DNA from: Oscillospiraceae bacterium
Lineage (GTDB): Bacteria > Bacillota > Clostridia > Oscillospirales > Ruminococcaceae
Direction: 5' to 3'
NCBI GenBank assembly: GCA_900768705.1
Contig: CAAGEB010000167.1
Location: 1-27,532 of the forward strand
DNA: 27,532 nucleotides
The notes under the pieces are model-generated. The model was not told the origin of the DNA. It made no database searches and saw nothing but the letters and a program-made list of their open reading frames with translations. Each line of letters opens with the position of its first letter. Position 1 is the first letter of the stretch. This document shows positions 7,531-13,201 of this stretch, one piece after another. A program made the translations under genes and the position numbers.

Positions 7531-8148
7531 ATGAATAACGCAGAACTTTCCAAAAAGGTATGGGGTTATCTGAAGGGCAGCGTTAAGCTGGCAAAGAAGT
7601 TTGAGGATCTGGTTGCCGTTTCTATTACCCTTATTTCCGAGAACACCGAAGAGATGTTTGTTGCCGTAAGAAACGGTGAGCTTATGGTTGAGCCTTACCG
7701 CTACAACGACAATAACTGCTCCATTGAGGCTTCCGAAGAAACCGTTGATAAGATTTTCAGCGGCGAGCTTTCCTTTGACAAAGCTCTGAAGGACGGCTAT
7801 GTTGAGGTTAAGAGCGGTGATGTTGCAAAGTTCAAGGCACTTGAGGTTCTCGTTCCCAAAAAGGCTTCCAAGGCTGCTCCCAAGAAGACCGAAACCAAGG
7901 CTGCTGCAAAGACCGAGACTAAGGCTGCTCCCAAGGCAGAGGCTAAGCCCGCTGCAAAGGCAGAGGTTAAGGCTGCACCCAAGGCTGCGGAAGTAAAGAC
8001 CGAAACCAAGACTGCTCCCGCAAAGGCAGCAGCTCCTGTTGCTGCTCCCAAGGCTGCGGAGGTAAAGACCGAGACCAAGCCCGCTGCTGCTCCCGCAAAG
8101 ACAACAGCTCCCGCTGCAAAGCCCGCTAAGAAGCACGGTAAGCACTGA
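7531..8148 (+). CDS. SCP2-like domain protein with Lys/Ala/Pro-rich histone H1-like tail
   Basis: 205 residues. Residues 1 to about 108 resemble the SCP2 (sterol carrier protein 2-like) fold. A polar sheet region is followed by CSIEASEETVDKIFSGELSF and the DGYVEVKSGDVAKFKAL block, matching the family's pattern of SGEL then GDxxxxxxL. From about residue 110 the protein is a low-complexity tail of KAAPK, KAEAKPAAK and KTETK units ending KKHGKH. It is strongly basic and resembles histone H1 or AlgP-type tails. There is no signal peptide, so it should be cytoplasmic. AGGAGG precedes the ATG. The gene is monocistronic with its own promoter and terminator. The ligand of the domain is unknown. Nucleic-acid or other polyanion binding by the tail is inference. 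Confidence 0.7.
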   Translation: MNNAELSKKVWGYLKGSVKLAKKFEDLVAVSITLISENTEEMFVAVRNGELMVEPYRYNDNNCSIEASEETVDKIFSGELSFDKALKDGYVEVKSGDVAKFKALEVLVPKKASKAAPKKTETKAAAKTETKAAPKAEAKPAAKAEVKAAPKAAEVKTETKTAPAKAAAPVAAPKAAEVKTETKPAAAPAKTTAPAAKPAKKHGKH

Positions 8149-8170
8149 TTAATAAATTCGTAATACATAA

Positions 8171-8206
8171 GCCGTACATATCCGATGAGGAGTGTACGGC
8201 GTTTTT
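8171..8206 (+). terminator. Terminator after the SCP2-like gene
   Basis: GCCGTACA (8171-8178) pairs with TGTACGGC (8193-8200), followed by GTTTTTG. Confidence 0.88.
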
Positions 8207-8320
8207 GTTGCAAATCGGAAATACCGCCGGTATAAGTCATACACGCCGCTTTAAAAGCGAGAGCGGTTTGCATTTCAGAATACTGTTTTTCGGGATTTAT
8301 AAAAAATTTTGCAAAAGTGC

Positions 8321-8349
8321 TTGACAAAACAAGAACAGTATGATATAAT
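8321..8349 (+). promoter_or_regulatory. Consensus sigma-A promoter of tRNA-Ser(GCT)
   Basis: TTGACA (8321-8326), 17-bp spacer, TATAAT (8344-8349), 27 bp before the tRNA. Confidence 0.87.
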
Positions 8350-8376
8350 ATCATTTGTGATTAATGTTCGGCGCTT

Positions 8377-8466
8377 GGAGAACTACCCAAGTGGTGAAGG
8401 GGCTCCCCTGCTAAGGGAGTAGGTCGGGTAACCGGCGCGAGGGTTCGAATCCCTCGTTCTCCGCCA
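8377..8466 (+). tRNA. tRNA-Ser(GCT)
   Basis: The acceptor stem GGAGAAC pairs with GTTCTCC. The discriminator is G (8463) and CCA is encoded (8464-8466). The anticodon arm is CTCCC-CTGCTAA-GGGAG, giving anticodon GCT for AGC/AGU. A long variable arm and GGGTTCGAATCCC are present. Confidence 0.96.
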
Positions 8467-8481
8467 GCAGCGTGACGCTGC
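8467..8481. repeat. 15-bp palindrome with TGA centre abutting the tRNA CCA end
   Basis: GCAGCG (8467-8472) and CGCTGC (8476-8481) around TGA. It begins at the base right after CCA, the same place and geometry as the palindrome at 1640-1654. A similar short stretch recurs near 8560-8575. Confidence 0.85.
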
Positions 8482-8488
8482 ACCCAAT

Positions 8489-8519
8489 CCGCCCCTACTT
8501 TGATGTGGGGGCGATTTTT
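8489..8519 (+). terminator. Terminator of tRNA-Ser(GCT)
   Basis: A G+C-rich stem (8490-8498 with 8505-8513) is followed by ATTTTT. It is nearly identical to the terminator of the other tRNA-Ser gene, and the similarity continues about 45 bp past the stem. Confidence 0.85.
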
Positions 8520-8619
8520 ATGCCCGGAACACAAAAATCTATTTGGTCACGATATCACAGCAGCGTGACGCCTGTTGCCCTCTATCTCCACCTTCCCACT
8601 CGGGGGAAGGGGGAGAAAG

Positions 8620-8660
8620 AAGGGTACTTCGTACCCTTAACCCGATCGTGGGCTTTGCCC
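8620..8660. repeat. Trinucleotide-centred palindromes
   Basis: AAGGGTAC-TTC-GTACCCTT at 8620-8638 and GGGC-TTT-GCCC at 8650-8660. A related pair occurs in the same order at 12481-12520, with arms changed in length. Confidence 0.8.
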
Positions 8661-8691
8661 CCGACCCCCCTGATTTCTTGCTCTGTGCAGA

Positions 8692-8845
8692 CTTATTACC
8701 TTACAGTCGAAAAGCAATCCTTATTGCAGTGTATTGTTGGGAAAAAGCGGCTTGCCGCCCCGGGGTACCCGGGTTGGGAAACAGCGGCTTGCCGCCCTTT
8801 TGTGAGACAAAAGGAAGCGAAAAGCCAATTCTGGTCTGTACAGAC
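8692..8845 (+). repeat. Dispersed repeat element, copy 2, with duplicated core
   Basis: The element starts CTTATTACCTTACAG. It has one 25-bp core at 8736-8760, then a palindrome CCCGGG-GTA-CCCGGG (8759-8773), a second core at 8773-8797, the palindrome CCTTTTGT-GAG-ACAAAAGG (8796-8814), and the conserved tail up to 8845, where copy 3 begins directly. Confidence 0.87.
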
Positions 8846-8988
8846 TTATTACCTTACAGCCGAAACGCAACCCATATTGCAATGTATCGTTGGGAAAAAG
8901 CGGCTTGCCGCCCGTTGGGAAAAAGCGGCTTGCCGCCCGTTGGGAAAAAGCGGCTTGCCGCCCGTTGGGAAATAGCGGCTTGCCGCCC
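8845..8988 (+). repeat. Dispersed repeat copy 3 with four tandem 25-bp cores
   Basis: After the usual CTTATTACCTTACAG head, the 25-bp core is present four times head to tail: 8889-8913, 8914-8938, 8939-8963 and 8964-8988. The first three are identical and the fourth has one A-to-T change. Each core contains GCGGCTTGCCGC. Open frames across it only read the repeat and are not genes. Confidence 0.93.
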
Positions 8989-9006
8989 TCCCACGGTGCT
9001 TCGGGC

Positions 9007-9924
9007 TTATACCGACAAAGTATTTTTCACAATTCCCGCCAGAGCGTTAAGTGCGGCTTTTTCTTCCTCCTCCGACAAGGCTCCGCCGTTTCTTCCCTTA
9101 AATTTCGCCGTCACAATCCACTCGCCGTCTGCTTTTTCCACATTGACGCAGTAGGCAATGCAGCTTCCTTCACGCCCGCCGACGAAATAATTAAGCGGAA
9201 GCCTGTCTGTTTTTCCCGTCAGCAGCATTTCTCCCGCCGTTTCCTTTTCATCCAGTACTTCCCCCAGCAGACCGTTTTCAAACCGCCTTGAACCGCAGAT
9301 AACGGCGGTGTCTCCCTCCTCGGAATCGGCCATTCCCCAGCCGTTTGTCGCAGGCTTGAAAAACGGAATCAGACATTCCTTCCCGAGAGCTTCCGCCGAC
9401 AGCAGATCCAGAAGAGTGGTTTTCGGAGAAACGCCCTTTTCATTTGCGTTTTCAATTATTGAAAGAGGCTTTTCCGCAGAGGTTATCCCTTCACGGAAAT
9501 GCAATTCTGTAAGCAGCTCCGCATTTTCGCAGCAGCACACAGGCATATTCAGACTGCACCGCAGGTCATAATACATGGTGTCCAGAGCATTCCCCGCATT
9601 CACCATTCCGAAGCCGCCGCCAAGTATCAGCAGCTTGGTTTCGCACATATACAGCTTTTTTCCTTCGGCAATGGAAATATTGTCAATAGCTTCGGCAAGG
9701 GTTTCCCCCTCGCCCGTTACCTTAATCACATTTTCCAGAGAGGCGTCCACGGTATCTCCTCCGCTTCCGCCGCCGCTGAAAACCAGCACGCTTGCCCGAT
9801 ACTTGCCCGCATAATCCAGCGACAACGCCTGCACCACCGCCCTATTTCCCAGCTCTGTGGAATCACGGCAGCCTGTCAGCAGTGAAACCAACAGCAGCAA
9901 CAGGGGGAAAACAGTTTTTCTCAC
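9007..9924 (-). CDS. gerC: Spore germination lipoprotein, GerC (GerAC) family
   Basis: 305 residues starting at a GTG. The leader VRKTVFPLLLLLVSLLTGC is a lipoprotein signal with lipobox Cys19. CRDSTELGNRAVVQALSLDYAG and the later ITSAEKPLSIIENANEKGVSPKTTLLDLLSA match the N-terminal and middle blocks of GerC proteins, the lipid-anchored subunit of the spore inner-membrane germinant receptor. The family is often about 370-400 residues, so the C-terminal domain here is shortened. The GTG is chosen because AGGAGG lies seven bases upstream. It overlaps the gerB stop in a GTGA junction, so translation is probably coupled. It is the last gene of the operon, and repeats follow its stop almost at once. 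Confidence 0.85.
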   Translation of the reverse strand: MRKTVFPLLLLLVSLLTGCRDSTELGNRAVVQALSLDYAGKYRASVLVFSGGGSGGDTVDASLENVIKVTGEGETLAEAIDNISIAEGKKLYMCETKLLILGGGFGMVNAGNALDTMYYDLRCSLNMPVCCCENAELLTELHFREGITSAEKPLSIIENANEKGVSPKTTLLDLLSAEALGKECLIPFFKPATNGWGMADSEEGDTAVICGSRRFENGLLGEVLDEKETAGEMLLTGKTDRLPLNYFVGGREGSCIAYCVNVEKADGEWIVTAKFKGRNGGALSEEEEKAALNALAGIVKNTLSV

Positions 9925-10814
9925 GGGTTTTCCTCCTTTTTTCTCATTGAAATGCTCCTTGCCATTGCATAGGCAGAAAACAGCATAATTCCGCTTCTTG
10001 TGAGGGCGCACAGCGACCACACCGCCGCTCCTATGCCGTCCAGCCGCTTGAAAAGCGCAATATCCGACAACGAAGCCGCCGCCGTAAAGGGATACTCCGC
10101 AAATACTCCCCGCATAACCAACGCATTGCAGACGCATATTCCCACCGATACTGCTGCGGAAATTACCGCAAACAGCACAGCCGCTCCCATTGCAGAGCCT
10201 GGCTTTTTCTTGTTGACAAAGGGCAGCAGAGCGGTGAAAATCAAATAGTCGCCGCCCCTGAAAAAGCTGCTTACCGTTGCCGAAAACAGCCCGGAAAATC
10301 GTATTTCCCGCAAAGGCACAGCTTCCATAAACGGAATATCAGCCAGATATACCGTTACCGTAATCAACGAGGCGAATACCAAAAACAGCAGACTTGCCCT
10401 TGCAAATGCCTCCGCACCCATAAATGCGCAGAACACCGCAAACACCAGTCCTATGATGAATATTACTGCTGCTGAACCCTCCGTCAGCAGATTTTTTACG
10501 GAAAAATCCGCAGTATGAACCATTGTTTTAACAGACGCTCCGATAAGAAGAATTGCTCCGAAAATCGCTCCCGTCCAGCCTATAAACCGGTTCTTTTTCC
10601 ATACCGAAAGGTGAAGATTATTTCCTTTCCGCGAATAAATAATCACCGGCAGTGCGATTAAAAATCTTAATGCTTCCGCAATCAGCAGCGCAGCCACCGA
10701 TTCGGGAAATGAGGAATTCATTTTCTGCGGATACACAATTTCTGCGGAAATTCTTGAAAGCAGAAGTATGCAGAAAAGCTGTCCCGTGCTTATTTGTGAT
10801 ATTTCTCTGTTCAT
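9921..10814 (-). CDS. gerB: Spore germination permease-like protein, GerB (GerAB) family
   Basis: 297 residues, hydrophobic, with about 8-10 membrane segments, matching the endospore germination permease branch of the APC superfamily. The N terminus ISQISTGQLFCILLLSRIS is characteristic of GerAB proteins. In the receptor this subunit is thought to bind the germinant in the spore inner membrane. The start at 10814 has AGGAG five bases upstream; a GTG fifteen bases earlier lies before that site and is unlikely. It begins 11 bp after the gerA stop and overlaps gerC. The length is somewhat short for the family (about 360), mainly at the C terminus, which ends soon after RSGIMLFSAYAMARS. Confidence 0.85.
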   Translation of the reverse strand: MNREISQISTGQLFCILLLSRISAEIVYPQKMNSSFPESVAALLIAEALRFLIALPVIIYSRKGNNLHLSVWKKNRFIGWTGAIFGAILLIGASVKTMVHTADFSVKNLLTEGSAAVIFIIGLVFAVFCAFMGAEAFARASLLFLVFASLITVTVYLADIPFMEAVPLREIRFSGLFSATVSSFFRGGDYLIFTALLPFVNKKKPGSAMGAAVLFAVISAAVSVGICVCNALVMRGVFAEYPFTAAASLSDIALFKRLDGIGAAVWSLCALTRSGIMLFSAYAMARSISMRKKEENP

Positions 10815-10825
10815 CTTTTCTCCTG

Positions 10826-12316
10826 TCACAGCGGCTCTGCGCCGTTAAGATTCTGCACCGTAACATCGCTCGCCGACATTTTCCTCCAGCCGCTGCGGAC
10901 AAACATATCCCGCAGGGCTTTCGGCGAAAAGGGCGATATCGGCGCCATATATGGTATGCCGTAGGTGTTGAGGGAACACATTTTTATAATCACCGCTCCC
11001 GCCAGTACCGCCAGACCGTATAATCCGAACACGCCGCCCGCAATTATATACAGATACCTCAGCACCACGATTTTCTCATACATTGCGGGAACTACAAAGC
11101 TGCACAGTCCCGAAAGTGCCACCACCAATACCATAGGTGCGCCTACCAGTCCCGCCGAAACCGTTATATCACCGATTACCAGACCGCCCACAACGCCGAT
11201 TGCGTGGCCTACGGGTCGGGGAAGTCTTATTCCCGCCTCCCGAAGCAGTTCGTACATAAAGTGTATGAAAAGGCACTCCACCATTAAGGAAAAAGGCGCA
11301 GTCTGCTCTGCGGCGGCTAAATTAAGAATAAGCGACGAGGGCAGCATCTCCGGATTGTAGGAAGCAATCGCCACATAAGCTCCCGGAAGAAACAGCGTAA
11401 TCAGATACGCCGTCAGCCGCACAATTCTCAGCAGAAAGGCATAAAAGGGCTTCTGGGTGTAATCGTCCAGCGTCTGGAAATTTTCTATAAACAGATAGGG
11501 TACAATCAGCGCAAAGGGCGAGCCGTCCACCAGTATTCCCACTCTGCCCTCATAAAGCTTTGCTGCAAAGGTGTCGGGGCGTTCACAGGTTCCGCATTCG
11601 GAAAAAAACCAGCCGCCTTTTCCCTCGAAAAAGGGCTGTATATATCCGCTTTCCAAGATAGTGTTAAGGGAAACGGATTTCAGACGCCGCTTCACATTGG
11701 CAAGCAGCTTCGGAGAAACCTTGTCGGAAATGTAGCAAAGGCAGATATCCGTATTTGAACGCTTTCCCACGGTAGATAATTCAAATACCAGCGTGGGGGA
11801 TTTAACCCGTCTGCGGATTAACGCCATATTTTTCCGTATTACCTCCACAAAGCCTTCCCGGCTGCCCCGAACATTCAGCTCCGAGGACGGCTCTTCAACG
11901 CCTCTGGCGGCATAGCTCTGTACGCCTATTCCAATCGCTCTTGTGCAGCCCTCCACCAGAATTACCGCAAAGCCCGACTGTACTTTCAGAACCAGCTCCC
12001 CGAGATTATTCAGTTCAATCTGCTCTGCCGCAATCAGGTATTCCTTAAAAAAGCGGTTCATCAATTCCTCCGGAGGCATTGCTTCGGCATTTTCGGAAAA
12101 ATTAAGCTTGGGATAAATCAGCTCCGCCACATCGGTTGTTCCCGCCATTCCCTCGCAGGTAACAACAGCAAGTCTGTTTGAGCAGACCAATCCCGTTTTG
12201 ACATTTATATCCGAGGAATTTCCGGTCATTTTGCTTATATTTTCAAGATTTTTTTCCAATGAGCTGTCAATCGGCAGAGAACCGGGCAGCTTTGTATATA
12301 CGCTTTCTTCTTTCAT
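10826..12316 (-). CDS. gerA: Spore germination protein, GerA (GerAA) family
   Basis: 496 residues, the normal length. The N-terminal soluble domain contains LVEGCTRAIGIGVQSY and RGSREGFVEVIRKNMALIRRR, followed by EGRVGILVDGSPFALIVPYLF, all hallmarks of GerAA. The C-terminal half has membrane segments from about residue 290 to 445, including LREAGIRLPRPVGHAIGVVGGLVIGD. It is a core subunit of the spore germinant receptor. AAAGGAG precedes the ATG. It is the first gene of gerA-gerB-gerC. Germination operons are usually read in the forespore by sigma-G. I could not assign a confident sigma-G promoter upstream, because the dispersed repeat begins within about 65 bp of the start. Confidence 0.95.
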   Translation of the reverse strand: MKEESVYTKLPGSLPIDSSLEKNLENISKMTGNSSDINVKTGLVCSNRLAVVTCEGMAGTTDVAELIYPKLNFSENAEAMPPEELMNRFFKEYLIAAEQIELNNLGELVLKVQSGFAVILVEGCTRAIGIGVQSYAARGVEEPSSELNVRGSREGFVEVIRKNMALIRRRVKSPTLVFELSTVGKRSNTDICLCYISDKVSPKLLANVKRRLKSVSLNTILESGYIQPFFEGKGGWFFSECGTCERPDTFAAKLYEGRVGILVDGSPFALIVPYLFIENFQTLDDYTQKPFYAFLLRIVRLTAYLITLFLPGAYVAIASYNPEMLPSSLILNLAAAEQTAPFSLMVECLFIHFMYELLREAGIRLPRPVGHAIGVVGGLVIGDITVSAGLVGAPMVLVVALSGLCSFVVPAMYEKIVVLRYLYIIAGGVFGLYGLAVLAGAVIIKMCSLNTYGIPYMAPISPFSPKALRDMFVRSGWRKMSASDVTVQNLNGAEPL

Positions 12317-12379
12317 AAACTGCTCCTTTGTGGTATTGCCGTTATTTTACCCCGAGAATGGGGTTATATACAACCCAAC

Positions 12380-12448
12380 GGGCGGCAAGCCGCTGTTTCC
12401 CAACGGTACATTGCAATGTGGATTGCGTTTCGACTGTAAGGTAATAAG
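12380..12448 (-). repeat. Dispersed repeat element, copy 4
   Basis: The inverse-oriented 25-bp core is at 12380-12404, followed by the body ending GTAAGGTAATAAG at 12448. It lies just upstream of gerA. Confidence 0.87.
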
Positions 12449-12480
12449 TCGGTTCTTTGTCGCCCCTATGAGTTAGAGGT

Positions 12481-12520
12481 GTACTGCGTACCCTTGACCC
12501 GATCGGGGGCTTTGCCCCCG
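12481..12520. repeat. Palindromes between the dispersed repeat and the 33-bp array
   Basis: GTAC-TGC-GTAC (12481-12491) and CGGGGGC-TTT-GCCCCCG (12504-12520), both with 3-nt centres. Order and surrounding bases parallel those at 8626-8660. Confidence 0.8.
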
Positions 12521-12607
12521 AACCCCCATAACAAATGGGAAGTGCGGCAACAGGAAAGAGAATATTATCAACAATACTTCGAAAAAAGAAATCCACTCTG
12601 CTGACCC

Positions 12608-12841
12608 GTTACACTGTAACATTGAGAGCGTTACTGTGTAACAAAAATGTAACAGTAGAAGTGTTACATTGTAACAGTAATGTAACAGTAGAAGTGTTAC
12701 ACTGTAACAGTAGCATAACACAAAAAAGTGATACATTGTAACAAAAATGTAACAGTAGAAGTGTTACATTGTAACAGTAATGTAACAGTAAAAGTGTTAC
12801 ACTGTAACAGCGATGTAACACAAAAAATGTTACATTGTAAC
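12608..12841. repeat. Array of eight 13-bp palindromes at about 33-bp spacing
   Basis: Units of the form GTTACAYTGTAAC start at 12608, 12630 (variant centre), 12663, 12696, 12730 (GATACATTGTAAC), 12763, 12796 and 12829. From 12663 on, spacing is 33 bp (once 34). The 20-nt linkers are near-identical and contain a half site ATGTAACA. The stretch 12641-12710 recurs at 12741-12810, a 100-bp higher-order period. Open frames on both strands merely read the repeat. Confidence 0.92.
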
Positions 12842-12931
12842 ATAGAGATAGAGATAGAGATAGAGATAGAGATAGAGATAGAGATAGAGTTAGAGATAGA
12901 GACAGAGATAGAGACAGAGATAGAGATAGAT
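12842..12931. repeat. Hexanucleotide microsatellite (ATAGAG)15
   Basis: Fifteen 6-bp units in perfect register: the first eight are exact, then TTAGAG, two ACAGAG variants and a final ATAGAT among exact units. It follows the palindrome array directly, with no base between. Confidence 0.93.
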
Positions 12932-13119
12932 ACCCCCTGACCCCCACGGGGGGAATGGTGGCGTGCGCTTACGGTTTTGCGTCTGCTTGTGGGTTCGACG
13001 CCTTCGCCGCAGGCGAATTTATCGCTTACGGGCGGAAAAGAATACGGCATGAGGCTGATTTGTGAAACAAAATATATTGGATTTTGTATAATTTTTTGTG
13101 ATTTTCGCTAAATTTCCCC
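12932..13119. other. Gene-free stretch with one short palindrome
   Basis: The gap between the microsatellite and the phosphohexomutase promoter. It holds TTCGCC-GCA-GGCGAA at 13003-13017, a 3-nt-centred palindrome resembling the one at 12-28. Nothing else recognisable was seen. Confidence 0.6.
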
Positions 13120-13148
13120 TTGAAATTTGCGGGAAGTTGTGCTATAAT
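13120..13148 (+). promoter_or_regulatory. Sigma-A promoter of the phosphohexomutase gene
   Basis: TTGAAA (13120-13125), 17-bp spacer, TATAAT (13143-13148), about 54 bp before the ATG. Confidence 0.82.
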
Positions 13149-13201
13149 TTATGTAACAGGGAAGTGACCCTGATTTATCGTTCAACAGGAGGACTAATCC
13201 A

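Noticed and set aside
8472..9291. Plus-strand frames with repeated GKSGLPP or EKAACRP units
   Set aside because: They only translate the 25-bp tandem core and the gerC antisense strand; no start site or homology.
9925..10137. Longer N terminus for GerC
   Set aside because: It would lie entirely inside gerB in another frame and destroy the lipoprotein signal; the GTG at 9924 has an ideal ribosome site.
12608..12841. CRISPR-like look: regular 13-bp repeats with about 20-bp intervals
   Set aside because: The intervals are nearly identical to each other, the repeat is too short, and no cas gene is nearby. It is a tandem array, not spacers.
12473..13050. Open frames on both strands through the array and microsatellite, reading CYNVT/LLLH, SISISI or EIEIEI patterns
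   Set aside because: The 6-bp and 33-bp periods are multiples of three, so frames stay open automatically. No ribosome site or coding character supports a protein.
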